NCBI RefSeq assembly: GCF_038007285.1
Contig: NZ_JBBOWX010000001.1
Span: forward strand, 248,001-312,000
Length of the DNA stretch: 64,000 bases
Direction: 5' to 3'
DNA from: Sporosarcina sp. FSL K6-3457
Lineage (GTDB): Bacteria; Bacillota; Bacilli; Bacillales_A; Planococcaceae
The notes under the pieces were generated by a model. It saw only the letters and a list, made by a program, of their open reading frames with translations, searched no databases and was not told the DNA's origin. This document shows, in pieces, positions 31,837 to 40,019 of the stretch (position 1 is the stretch's first letter; every line of letters begins with the position of its first letter). The translations under genes were made by a program, and so were the position numbers.

Positions 31837-33768
31837 ATGAGAAATTTAAAACGACTATTCGTATTACTCACTGTTGCTATTAGTTTTTCTTTCATTGATG
31901 TCAATGTATCTTTCGCTGAGGGACCAAATGATCAGGCTCCAATTTATCATCCAAGTAATCATAATGGAAAAAAGGTGTTGTTTGATAATAGTCATGGACA
32001 AACTGCTGGCCAATCCGACTGGGTGATTGATGGCGCCTTCTCTGATTTTGCTGAAGCGTTAGTTGCTGAAGGGTATATTGTTGAGGAATTTCGAAGTCAT
32101 AGCCCTTTAACATCAGGCGATTTAATCGGTTATGATGTTTTCGTTATTCCAGAAGCACAAATTCCTTTTAAAGTAACTGAGCAAAATGCAATTGCTTCGT
32201 TTGCTGAACAAGGTGGAGGTGTGTTCTTCATTGCTGATCATTATAATGCCGATCGCAATCTAAACCGTTGGGATTCTAACGAAATCATGAATGGTTGGCG
32301 TAGGGGTGCATATGACAATCCCACGTTAGGTATGTCTACTGCCGAGTCACTTGCTTTAACTGGTGTCACTAGTTCGAATTGGTTGAGTGATGAGTTTGGT
32401 GTACAATTCCGATACAATGCACTAGACAATACTGTCGCAAACCAAGTCGTTTCTCAAAGCGAATCATTCGGTATTACGGAGAATATAAATGAAGTTTCAA
32501 TCCATGCGGGGTCAACTCTAGCAATTACTAACCCGGAAGTTGCTAAAGGCATTGTTTATCTTCCTACTGGGTTAACAGTATCTGCAAATAAATGGAGTAA
32601 TTCTGTTGACCAAGGTGTGTATGCTGGCGGAGGGGTTGACGAAGGTCCCTTTGTAGCGATTAGTAAAAAATTAGATGGTAAAGCTGCTTTTATCGGCGAT
32701 TCTTCACCTGTAGAAGATGCCACGCCAAAGTATTTAAACGAAGAAACAGGTGCAAAGAAACGCACGTATGATGGCTTTATTGCCAATGACAATGGAGCAA
32801 TTCTAGTTAACATTATTAATTGGTTAGCTACGGAAGAAAGCTATGATAGTTTTACAGAGACAAGTATTACGCTTGATAGTGTAACGCCGCTTTTATCAAT
32901 GGAGCTTCCAGAAAATTCAACAGAAATTCTTAATGAACCATGGCGCAATCCAAACCTAGGTTATCTATGGTACGACCAATCAACATTTGCGGCAGGCTCG
33001 TATGGTTCAACAGTTTCACCCCCAGCAACATTTACGTATGCACTACAAACACCGCCCGTTTTAGATTATAGCGGTGATCCTTTTACAGTAACGCTTAAAG
33101 TGGAAAATTTACAACCAAATGAATCGATTAGTGGCTTAAAAATGCAAGTATACCTTGATGGTGGCACTGCCATTTCACAAATCCAAAATAGCAATGGCTC
33201 TTGGCCATCCTCATATGGTTATCAAGACATTGGTACATTAACAGCGAACAACAATGGTGTAGCACAAAAGGCGATTACGATCCGCTTGAATCCTTCGGTT
33301 ACTGCAACGTCGGCTTCTATTCGCCTGAAGGATAGCAGTGGGAGCAACCTATTTACTAAAGCTGTTATCCTTGGTGAAGTTGGAGCGAATCCAGAGGAAG
33401 ACTTGCAAACATTTGAAAGTGGACAGTATTTGCTAAGCTTACCTAAAGTTTTGCCAGCACCGGGAGAAGCATTCCCTGTTAACATTCAAATCGATGGATT
33501 AGCTGCTGGTGCAACGATTACGAATGCGCAAATCCAAATATATTTAGCCGGTGGTACAAGCATCTCTCAAATTCAAAATGCTGATGGGAGCTGGCCATCA
33601 AGCTACGGATACTTCAATCTAGGGACACTTACTGCCGATCCTAGTGGTGTTGCAAATAAACAGGTGATGATGCGCATCAATCCTGTTATTACTGCTTCAC
33701 AAGCAAATATTAGATTACGCTTAGGTTCGGGTCATAATGTATTGACTGCTCCTATTCAGTTACAATAA
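31837..33768 (+). CDS. Secreted protein with GATase-like N-terminal domain and duplicated C-terminal beta domains
   Basis: A 643-residue exported protein of unrecognised function. The signal peptide (MRNLKRLFVLLTVAISFSFI...) ends near SFAEG. Residues about 40-330 resemble a class I glutamine-amidotransferase-like or DUF4350-like fold (KVLFDNSHGQTAGQSDWVI, YDVFVIPEAQIPF, FAEQGGGVFFIADHYNADRNLN). Two related C-terminal domains follow at about 399-525 and 526-643, sharing GSWPSSYGY, IGTLTA/LGTLTA and ASIRL/ANIRL text; they look like surface- or glycan-binding beta sandwiches. The ATG at 31837 fits SD GGAGG; one 18 bases earlier does not. It ends the phosphonate-type operon and is followed by a strong terminator, so a role in phosphorus scavenging is inferred only from context. 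Confidence 0.75.
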   Translation: MRNLKRLFVLLTVAISFSFIDVNVSFAEGPNDQAPIYHPSNHNGKKVLFDNSHGQTAGQSDWVIDGAFSDFAEALVAEGYIVEEFRSHSPLTSGDLIGYDVFVIPEAQIPFKVTEQNAIASFAEQGGGVFFIADHYNADRNLNRWDSNEIMNGWRRGAYDNPTLGMSTAESLALTGVTSSNWLSDEFGVQFRYNALDNTVANQVVSQSESFGITENINEVSIHAGSTLAITNPEVAKGIVYLPTGLTVSANKWSNSVDQGVYAGGGVDEGPFVAISKKLDGKAAFIGDSSPVEDATPKYLNEETGAKKRTYDGFIANDNGAILVNIINWLATEESYDSFTETSITLDSVTPLLSMELPENSTEILNEPWRNPNLGYLWYDQSTFAAGSYGSTVSPPATFTYALQTPPVLDYSGDPFTVTLKVENLQPNESISGLKMQVYLDGGTAISQIQNSNGSWPSSYGYQDIGTLTANNNGVAQKAITIRLNPSVTATSASIRLKDSSGSNLFTKAVILGEVGANPEEDLQTFESGQYLLSLPKVLPAPGEAFPVNIQIDGLAAGATITNAQIQIYLAGGTSISQIQNADGSWPSSYGYFNLGTLTADPSGVANKQVMMRINPVITASQANIRLRLGSGHNVLTAPIQLQ

Positions 33769-33779
33769 TTTACTATTGG

Positions 33780-33822
33780 AAAACCCCGTCCGCAGGCAAA
33801 TAAATCTGCGGACGGGGTTTTC
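33780..33822 (+). terminator. Terminator of the phn operon and secreted protein gene
   Basis: Perfect 16-bp inverted repeat (arms 33780-33795 and 33806-33821, rich in CCCCGTCCGC) with a ten-base loop and a TTTT 3' arm end. Confidence 0.92.
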
Positions 33823-33894
33823 TGTACGGTTTACGTTTGGACAACGGGGGGAGCTGACAGAAGAAAAAGATGCCATCATCGCAAGACTAAACCA

Positions 33895-33943
33895 CTCCTT
33901 CTAAAAGCTTTCACTGTAGCAGAATGTTGCCTGAAAGTTTACA
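33895..33943. repeat. 49-base leader repeat, copy B
   Basis: Near-identical to the ytoQ leader at 26441-26489 (44 of 49 by eye), in the same orientation. On the minus strand it still shows the SD AGAAGGAG, and then TTGCGAT where ytoQ has ATGCGAT; the match stops there and no ytoQ-like coding follows. It lies between a terminator and the amidohydrolase gene. Confidence 0.7.
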
Positions 33944-33972
33944 ATGGCAGTAGTGATTAGGGGGGATTTGTA

Positions 33973-35550
33973 ATGAAAACACTTTGGCATAACGGCAAAA
34001 TGTATACGATGCAACAGGAAGGCGACCGAGTGGAAGCGTTGCTGACGAAAGATGGCAAGATCATTGCGGTTGGGACATATGAGGCATTGCGTGGACAAGC
34101 TGATGAGTCAATCGATTTGAAGGGGGCAGTGCTGTATCCTGGGTTCATCGACAGTCATATGCATATGATTGGGCATGGGGAGAAGCTGCTGAGTTTGGAT
34201 TTATCGCAAGCGACGTCTGCTGAACAGATGATGGGTATGTTAATGGGGGCACACGCGGGATTAGCGGCCGATGAGTGGTTTGTCGGGGAAGGATGGAATG
34301 AAAATAATTTCCCGGATAAAAAGATTTTCACGCGGCAGGAATTAGATACAGTAACGGATTCACCGATGATTTTGAAGCGGACGTGCCGGCACGCGATGTT
34401 AGTTAATTCGCGAGCGCTTGAACTGGCGGGCATTACGAAGGAAACGCCGGACCCTGTAGATGGTGTTATTATGCGGGATGCTAATGGCGAACCAACAGGT
34501 TATTTGAAGGAAGGCGCAATGGCATTGGTGGCGGATTTGATGCCAGAGCCAACGGAGAAATATTTGACGCGTGCATTGCAGAAATCAGTCGATGATTTGC
34601 TGTCACTAGGTTTGACGGGTGCGGTGACGGAAGACTTGGGCTATTACGGTGATTATCGCAATCCGATGCAGGCGTTCAGAAACGTTATTGGCGCACATAA
34701 TAAATTCCGTGCACATTTGCTGCGAAGGTCAACGGTGTTTGAGCAAATGATGAAGGATAACACGACGTATGATGAACCATGGATTGAACCAGGAGCTATG
34801 AAGTTTTTCATTGACGGGGCGCTTGGCGGGAAAACAGCATTGCTAAGTGCGCCATATACTGATACACCTGAAACATCGGGTATGACCGTCGTGACGGATG
34901 AGGAAATTGATGGGCTAGTGGCGATGGCACGGAAATATGGAGAGGCGATTGCTGTTCACGTCATCGGGGATGCTGCGGTGGAAAAGGCATTGGATGCGAT
35001 TGAAAAGTATCCTGTGGTTGAAGGAAAGCGTGATCGCTTGATTCATGTTAATGTGTTGCGTGAGGACTTAGTGGAGCGGATGGAAAAGCTGCCGGTTATC
35101 CTTGATATTCAGCCAGTGTTTGTATCATCGGATTTTCCGTGGGTGATGGATCGATTGGGTGAGGACCGTCTTGATTGGGCATATGCGTGGAAAAAACTGC
35201 TTGATCGCGGGTTTATTTGCGGTGGTGGTTCAGATGCTCCAATTGAAGAGGTGGATCCATTACTCGGTATTTACGCAGCGGTGGCACGCCGAAAATCGGA
35301 CGAAACTCATGAAGGTTATTTGTCGGATGAAAAGCTGAGTCGTTTTGAAGCAGTGGGCTTGTTTACGACGGGAAGTGCCGGGACGATTGGTAAAGCGGAT
35401 GTGCGAGGGAAGTTAGCGGTAGGATTTGACGCTGATTTCACTGTGCTTGATCGGGATTTATTCGCGGTGGATGTGGAAGAGATTGTGGATGTTAAGGTTG
35501 TGATGACGGTTGTGGCGGGGGAAGTGATGTATCGGGGTGATGATAATTAA
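33973..35550 (+). CDS. Amidohydrolase (YtcJ-like, amidohydrolase-3 family)
   Basis: A 525-residue metal-dependent hydrolase. The N-terminal beta domain is followed by the first metal motif FIDSHMHMIGHGEKLLSLDLS. Further motifs are MKFFIDGALGGKTALLSAPY, IAVHVIGDAAVEKALDAIE, GGGSDAPIEEVDPLLGIYAAVARR and the C-terminal GKLAVGFDADFTVLDRDLF. The length matches B. subtilis YtcJ. Substrates of this subfamily are varied and mostly unknown. A GGGGGGA SD precedes the ATG. It overlaps the next gene by 11 bases, so the kinase-like protein is probably coexpressed. Confidence 0.9.
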   Translation: MKTLWHNGKMYTMQQEGDRVEALLTKDGKIIAVGTYEALRGQADESIDLKGAVLYPGFIDSHMHMIGHGEKLLSLDLSQATSAEQMMGMLMGAHAGLAADEWFVGEGWNENNFPDKKIFTRQELDTVTDSPMILKRTCRHAMLVNSRALELAGITKETPDPVDGVIMRDANGEPTGYLKEGAMALVADLMPEPTEKYLTRALQKSVDDLLSLGLTGAVTEDLGYYGDYRNPMQAFRNVIGAHNKFRAHLLRRSTVFEQMMKDNTTYDEPWIEPGAMKFFIDGALGGKTALLSAPYTDTPETSGMTVVTDEEIDGLVAMARKYGEAIAVHVIGDAAVEKALDAIEKYPVVEGKRDRLIHVNVLREDLVERMEKLPVILDIQPVFVSSDFPWVMDRLGEDRLDWAYAWKKLLDRGFICGGGSDAPIEEVDPLLGIYAAVARRKSDETHEGYLSDEKLSRFEAVGLFTTGSAGTIGKADVRGKLAVGFDADFTVLDRDLFAVDVEEIVDVKVVMTVVAGEVMYRGDDN

Positions 35551-36421
35551 TGAAGCGAAGAACTGGATAGAGCGAGAAACAGGCATTGCGGTTCAGTCTA
35601 TGAAACGGTTGCCGGGCAGTACATCCTCTATTCTGTATGAAGTGTTATCTGAAACATCAACAGTCGTGTTACGCCAGTTCAATAATGCTGAGTGGCTTAT
35701 AGAGGAACCTGATGTGGTACAGCATGAGGCGGCAAGTCTTCGGAAAGCATCGGAGAGCGGACTTCCTGCACCATCGCTCATTGCGTTTGATGAAACAGGC
35801 GAGGTAAGTGGGTTGCCGTCTATTCTGATGACGAAAGTCGAAGGGCAGGTTGAACTGTTACCGAGTGATTTTACGAAGTGGACTGACGGATTAGCGAAAA
35901 TGCTGGCGGCGATCCATCGTGTGGAAGCGAATGATTTTGCGTGGAAATATGCTTCTTATACGCATCCGGATGCAGTCCAACTCCCAGAATGGACAAAGAA
36001 ACCGATTGTGTGGCAGGTGGCGTTTGAACAATTGCAAGGGGAGATTCCAGCATTCCGCGAGACATTCATTCACCGCGATTTTCATCCAACGAATGTATTG
36101 TGGTTGGGGGATGAAGTGAGTGGCGTCGTCGATTGGCCAAATGCATGCAGGGGCCCAGCGGGAATTGATGTAGGGCATTGCCGAGTGAATTTGACGTTGC
36201 TGTATGGTGTGGAAGTCGCGGATTTATTTTTAGCGGCTTATGAAAAGCACGCAGGCTCTTCATTTACATACGATTCGTATTGGGATATTGTGTCGGCATT
36301 CGATTTCTTAGACGGACCGCCGACTGTTTATAGTGGCTGGGCGGCATTTGGTGTAATAGGGTTGATGGATGCGATGATGGAAGAGCGGATGGATGCGTTT
36401 GTGGGGAGTTTAGTTCACTAA
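35540..36421 (+). CDS. Aminoglycoside phosphotransferase-family (APH) kinase-like protein
   Basis: A 293-residue protein of the APH/choline kinase superfamily. The nucleotide-binding lobe has GSTSSILYEV and VVLRQF. The catalytic loop is FIHRDFHPTNVLW with the base Asp, and the metal motif follows as GVVDWPNACRGPAGIDVGH. The start is uncertain: GTG 35537 or ATG 35540, both overlapping the end of the amidohydrolase gene. Members of this family phosphorylate small metabolites or antibiotics. Pairing with an amidohydrolase suggests a metabolic role, which is inference. Confidence 0.85.
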   Translation: MIINEAKNWIERETGIAVQSMKRLPGSTSSILYEVLSETSTVVLRQFNNAEWLIEEPDVVQHEAASLRKASESGLPAPSLIAFDETGEVSGLPSILMTKVEGQVELLPSDFTKWTDGLAKMLAAIHRVEANDFAWKYASYTHPDAVQLPEWTKKPIVWQVAFEQLQGEIPAFRETFIHRDFHPTNVLWLGDEVSGVVDWPNACRGPAGIDVGHCRVNLTLLYGVEVADLFLAAYEKHAGSSFTYDSYWDIVSAFDFLDGPPTVYSGWAAFGVIGLMDAMMEERMDAFVGSLVH

Positions 36422-36437
36422 ATTAGGGGGGCTAGAA

Positions 36438-37259
36438 ATGGATGAAACTCAGAATGTCAAAGCAATTGTCTTAGATCTAGATGGCACTTTATTAAATTCA
36501 AAAAAGGAAGTATCTGAGAGAAGTATAAAAGCCATTTTAGAAGCTTATAACAAAGGGATTATTGTTATATTTGCCACAGCAAGGCCCCCACGCTCGGTGA
36601 AAGACTTTCTTCCTCAGAAACTGCAAGATATAGCAGCCACTGTTTATTATAATGGTGCTTTAGTAAAGGACGATACAGCTGGGTACAGCCAGCACTATCC
36701 AATTGAATCAGCCATTACGGATGAAATTATAGAGTACGTTGCTACTCGTCATCCTGAAGCTCCCCTCTCAATCGAGTCAGAAGATATATGGTACAGTCAT
36801 CAAATCTTGGATTACAAAAATGCTATGAATACAGTAACAAATCCAACTATAGTTCCACTCAATGAGTTGAAAAAAATCCAAGCTTCAAAGCTATTAATAA
36901 CGGATTATCCTTATTATGAGCAGCTACGAAAACAGTTTGAACATAAGGTGAATATAGTATGTACTGACGCCGGAACGCTGATTCAAATTATGGCAAAGGG
37001 TGTTTCCAAGGGGCGTGCTATTAGAGATCTTTGTATGCAAAAGAATATTCCAATGAGTAGTGTAATGGCATTCGGTGATGACTGGAACGACTTAGAACTA
37101 TTTCAGGCATGTGGTTTCCCGATTGCCATGGGGAATGCAATACCGGAGCTGAAAGATATAGCCTATTTTGTTACTGGTACGAATGATGAAGAAGGCGGCG
37201 TGGCACGAGTGTTGGAAAGGTTAGTTGGTATTGGGGTTATGAAAAAAGGAAATCATTAA
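36438..37259 (+). CDS. HAD-superfamily phosphatase, Cof/IIB type
   Basis: A 273-residue cytoplasmic phosphatase. Motif I is DLDGTLLNS (Asp13, Asp15), motif II lies in IIVIFATARPPRS, and motif IV is AFGDDWNDLELFQACG, with GVSKGRAIRDLC before it as in other Cof-type enzymes. The cap is of type IIB. Members dephosphorylate sugar phosphates, flavin precursors or pyridoxal phosphate. SD TAGGGGGG precedes the ATG, and it starts 16 bases after the APH-like gene, so it may be in the same operon. Confidence 0.9.
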   Translation: MDETQNVKAIVLDLDGTLLNSKKEVSERSIKAILEAYNKGIIVIFATARPPRSVKDFLPQKLQDIAATVYYNGALVKDDTAGYSQHYPIESAITDEIIEYVATRHPEAPLSIESEDIWYSHQILDYKNAMNTVTNPTIVPLNELKKIQASKLLITDYPYYEQLRKQFEHKVNIVCTDAGTLIQIMAKGVSKGRAIRDLCMQKNIPMSSVMAFGDDWNDLELFQACGFPIAMGNAIPELKDIAYFVTGTNDEEGGVARVLERLVGIGVMKKGNH

Positions 37260-37339
37260 TCCTCGTTATGTTAAACTAGAACTAATAAGTGGATATCGAC
37301 TAACGGAATGAATGCTTCAAAAGAAAGGAAGACTAACCA

Positions 37340-37531
37340 ATGAGCGGACAAAATCGTGCAGATGTAAAACCGGGCTTAAAAGTGGCGGTTATTTTAAAGA
37401 AAGACCAACGAACGGGTGTGAAGACAGAGGGCGTCGTCAAGGATTTATTGACCAACTCAAGCTTTCACCCACACGGCATTAAAGTACGCCTCGAAGACGG
37501 ACAAGTCGGTCGGGTTTGTGACATATTGTGA
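37340..37531 (+). CDS. ywbE: YwbE-family small protein
   Basis: A 63-residue protein of the conserved YwbE family, recognised by the start SGQNRADVKPGLKVAVILKKDQ and GVVKDLLTNSSFHPHGIKVRLEDGQVGRV. The fold resembles small beta-barrel (KOW-like) proteins; function is not established. The ATG follows AAAGGAAG. It is monocistronic and shares its terminator with the convergent MFS gene. Confidence 0.9.
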   Translation: MSGQNRADVKPGLKVAVILKKDQRTGVKTEGVVKDLLTNSSFHPHGIKVRLEDGQVGRVCDIL

Positions 37532-37533
37532 TG

Positions 37534-37571
37534 AAAGAAGGATAGCTACATGCCCGTAGCTATCCTTCTTT
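37534..37571. terminator. Bidirectional terminator between ywbE and the MFS gene
   Basis: Perfect 16-bp stem (arms 37534-37549 and 37556-37571) with loop ATGCCC. The right arm contains the last codons and the stop of the MFS gene, so the stem is partly coding. Confidence 0.9.
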
Positions 37572-38774
37572 GTACGATGTCCCATCAATAAACTTAAAAT
37601 AAGGAAAAACAATCCCGATCATCGACACAACACTAATAATTGAGCCAATCAAAACATATAAAGGTCTAATCCCCCATAGCTCACTCACAACGCCTCCGAC
37701 AACAATTCCAATCGGCATCGCCGCGCGAATAATAACGAGCCGAACTGACATCACTTTGCCCATCAAATGATTTGGAACTGTCTGCTGACAAATCGTGATG
37801 TTGTGAATGCTAAAGAAAGCCATCGCTATGCCTGCAATCATTTCCACAACAATCGCTACTGTAATAGTCTGAATAACCCCCAGCGCAATATAAGTAAAGC
37901 CACCAACTACCAAAGCACCGAGCATGACCATTCTCCGACTTTGGAACTTCACTTTCCCAACCAGCATAGATCCGACCACATAGCCTAAAGGAAAGCCAGC
38001 CATAAATAAGCCATAATCCTTGTAATCACCTTTCAAAATATCCGTGATATAAGGCAAATTGATCACCATCGTGACTCCGACGCCAAATTGCACGAACGCA
38101 AGGAAAATCCCGAGCCAGACAATCGTCCGTTGTTGAAAGAAATAGCGAATGCCTTCTGTGAACTGCTCCAACCAGGTTGTCCGTATCACGATAGAAGTCC
38201 TTTGCTCCTTCACTGATAACAGTAGAAATCCGCTTACCGTTAGTAATATAACAACCAGCAACAGCGTCAAATTCGTTCCGACATATTCAATTACAATCCC
38301 ACCAGCTACTGGTGCAAGAAACATCATCAGTCTGGTTGTCCCATCCAAATAAGCATTGGCCGCAGGTAATTGTTCCTTGGAAACAAGTGTTGGTGTAATG
38401 GCTTGACTTGCCGGAACATAAAGCGGAGTGACGAGTCCAATAATGATTTGGACCGCATAAATATGCCAGACGTCCAACCCGCCGAACATCAACGCCACAA
38501 GTGGCACAAGAAAAACCAAAGCCCTTGTCCACTGAGAGAAAATCATAATCCATTTACGACTCCATTTATCAATAAAGGGGCCACTGACTAACTGCAACAA
38601 AATGGAGGGAATGAAGTACAGCAACCACATACTGCCCAATGCCAGCTTCGATCCTGTCAGCTCATACACAATAATCGAGTTGCAAAATGTTCCAAAGGAG
38701 CCGCCTAATTCAGAGATGGCACTACCCGCCCAAAGGGAAACAAATCCACGGTTTTTCAAAATAGGATTATTCAT
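37560..38774 (-). CDS. MFS transporter (multidrug efflux-like)
   Basis: A 404-residue membrane protein with about 12 hydrophobic spans. It starts NPILKNRGFVSLWAGSAISELGGSFGTFCNSIIVYELTGS and has FSQWTRALVFLVPLVALM and YVPASQAITPTLVSKEQLPAANAYLDGTTRLMMFLAPVAGGIVIEYVG, text typical of the MFS enterobactin/macrolide exporter-like group (MFS_3). It follows an ArsR-type regulator after 19 bases on the same strand, so the pair is probably an operon in which the regulator senses the exported compound. Substrate unknown. Confidence 0.9.
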   Translation of the reverse strand: MNNPILKNRGFVSLWAGSAISELGGSFGTFCNSIIVYELTGSKLALGSMWLLYFIPSILLQLVSGPFIDKWSRKWIMIFSQWTRALVFLVPLVALMFGGLDVWHIYAVQIIIGLVTPLYVPASQAITPTLVSKEQLPAANAYLDGTTRLMMFLAPVAGGIVIEYVGTNLTLLLVVILLTVSGFLLLSVKEQRTSIVIRTTWLEQFTEGIRYFFQQRTIVWLGIFLAFVQFGVGVTMVINLPYITDILKGDYKDYGLFMAGFPLGYVVGSMLVGKVKFQSRRMVMLGALVVGGFTYIALGVIQTITVAIVVEMIAGIAMAFFSIHNITICQQTVPNHLMGKVMSVRLVIIRAAMPIGIVVGGVVSELWGIRPLYVLIGSIISVVSMIGIVFPYFKFIDGTSYKEG

Positions 38775-38793
38775 AAACCACTCCTTTTAGCCG

Positions 38794-39840
38794 TTATTGT
38801 TGTAAATAAAGCTCTAACTCTTTGGATAATGCAGCTAGTGATTGCTCTTTTAAATAATAGTTCGAGGATCGATTGCCAACTAAAGAAGCGGCTCTTAAAA
38901 TCTTTAAATGGTGATGCACAGTCGATTTACCTAGCTCCAATTGCTCGGTAATTTCTTTTAGCGAGTAGTCACGTTCAGATAAAAGCTTAATCATGCGAAG
39001 CCTCACCTCATCACCCAACGCCTTATGCTTTTGAATGAATAAGTAATTAGGCAAATACTTATCATCCGGGAAAATACTCGTGTTAGGAATCGGATAATAG
39101 AAAACTTTCGTACCTTCAATATCTGAAACAATCGTCCAAGGTCGATACGTTAGTTGGGGGATTAACAAAACCCGGTGAACACTAGGCTCAGGGGCATATT
39201 CTGTCCCATCAGTAGCCCACGCCACAAACTCTTCTGGAGAAAGTTTTTCTTTCATACTATTTTTTTCATCGAAATCCCTTTTCAAAATGGTTAGCAAATG
39301 ATCCGCGTCAGCATGAATAACTGCTTCAATCCATAACGACATGACAGCGAGTAAATGCATTTTTAAATCAACAACATTCACCTGACAGATAAACTCAATA
39401 TAAGTAGGGAGAAACGGATTGTCCTTAGCAGCTTCCTTCATAGAATCGACAGACTCCTGATTACCGTTTGCTGCAAGTGTTCTGCATTGTTGGAGAGCTG
39501 TCCCGAAGTACGGAAGACAATAATATTTAAATTGTTCATCATTCAAGTTATGGACATAGTCATTGAATTTATCCAAGTCATTCGAGTTGCTTTCAAAAGC
39601 ATGTAAAAGCTGTAGTAAGCTTTTCCAAGTATTATGTTGTTCTACATAATCGAGTTCGTTTTTTAACGCAGTGGGCATTTCAAGTCTAAGCTGTTCAAAT
39701 TCACCATTCTTTTCTAAGGTGTCTACTAAAGGCGTATTCGTGATAGCGGCGATGCCTAACGCACTTTCCCATAATAAAGAATACTCAAGTTCAACTTGGT
39801 AAGACTCTCTTTTTCTACCTGTAATGGTTAATAGGTTCAT
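38794..39840 (-). CDS. ArsR-type winged-helix regulator with large N-terminal domain
   Basis: A 348-residue protein. The C-terminal 80 residues are an ArsR-like winged helix (ALGDEVRLRMIKLLSERDYSLKEITEQLELGKSTVHHHLKILRAASLVG). The first 260 residues are mostly helical and not recognised as a named domain; they may bind the effector or mediate dimerisation. This length is far above that of simple ArsR proteins (about 100). It is cotranscribed with the MFS gene. A SigA promoter and a perfect dyad lie directly upstream, consistent with autoregulation. Confidence 0.82.
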   Translation of the reverse strand: MNLLTITGRKRESYQVELEYSLLWESALGIAAITNTPLVDTLEKNGEFEQLRLEMPTALKNELDYVEQHNTWKSLLQLLHAFESNSNDLDKFNDYVHNLNDEQFKYYCLPYFGTALQQCRTLAANGNQESVDSMKEAAKDNPFLPTYIEFICQVNVVDLKMHLLAVMSLWIEAVIHADADHLLTILKRDFDEKNSMKEKLSPEEFVAWATDGTEYAPEPSVHRVLLIPQLTYRPWTIVSDIEGTKVFYYPIPNTSIFPDDKYLPNYLFIQKHKALGDEVRLRMIKLLSERDYSLKEITEQLELGKSTVHHHLKILRAASLVGNRSSNYYLKEQSLAALSKELELYLQQ

Positions 39841-39867
39841 GTCATTTCACCCTCTTCCTTCCAGACT

Positions 39868-39923
39868 AGTATAACTAATCCGACTATAATATTCAACTTA
39901 TATAGAATTATTTATTCTATATA
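39868..39923 (-). promoter_or_regulatory. Promoter and dyad operator of the ArsR-type/MFS operon
   Basis: Minus strand: TTGAAT (39891-39896), 17 bases, TATACT (39868-39873). Directly upstream of the -35 is a perfect 10-bp inverted repeat, TATATAGAAT (39899-39908) with ATTCTATATA (39914-39923), loop of five. ArsR-family proteins bind A+T-rich dyads of this kind; autoregulation is inferred. Confidence 0.7.
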
Positions 39924-40019
39924 TATAGTATGACGAAAAGTCTATTCATCTCCACAAATAATGTTTTTTTGTGGTAAAGTTCACTTATATCCGAATGGTT
40001 CAAAAATGGGGGTAGTGAT

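Noticed and set aside
33830..33904. Short open tail reading ELTEEKDAIIARLNHSF then stop
   Set aside because: It overlaps the duplicated ytoQ leader (which is non-coding on that strand at the other copy) and has no start, so it is more likely chance than a gene remnant.
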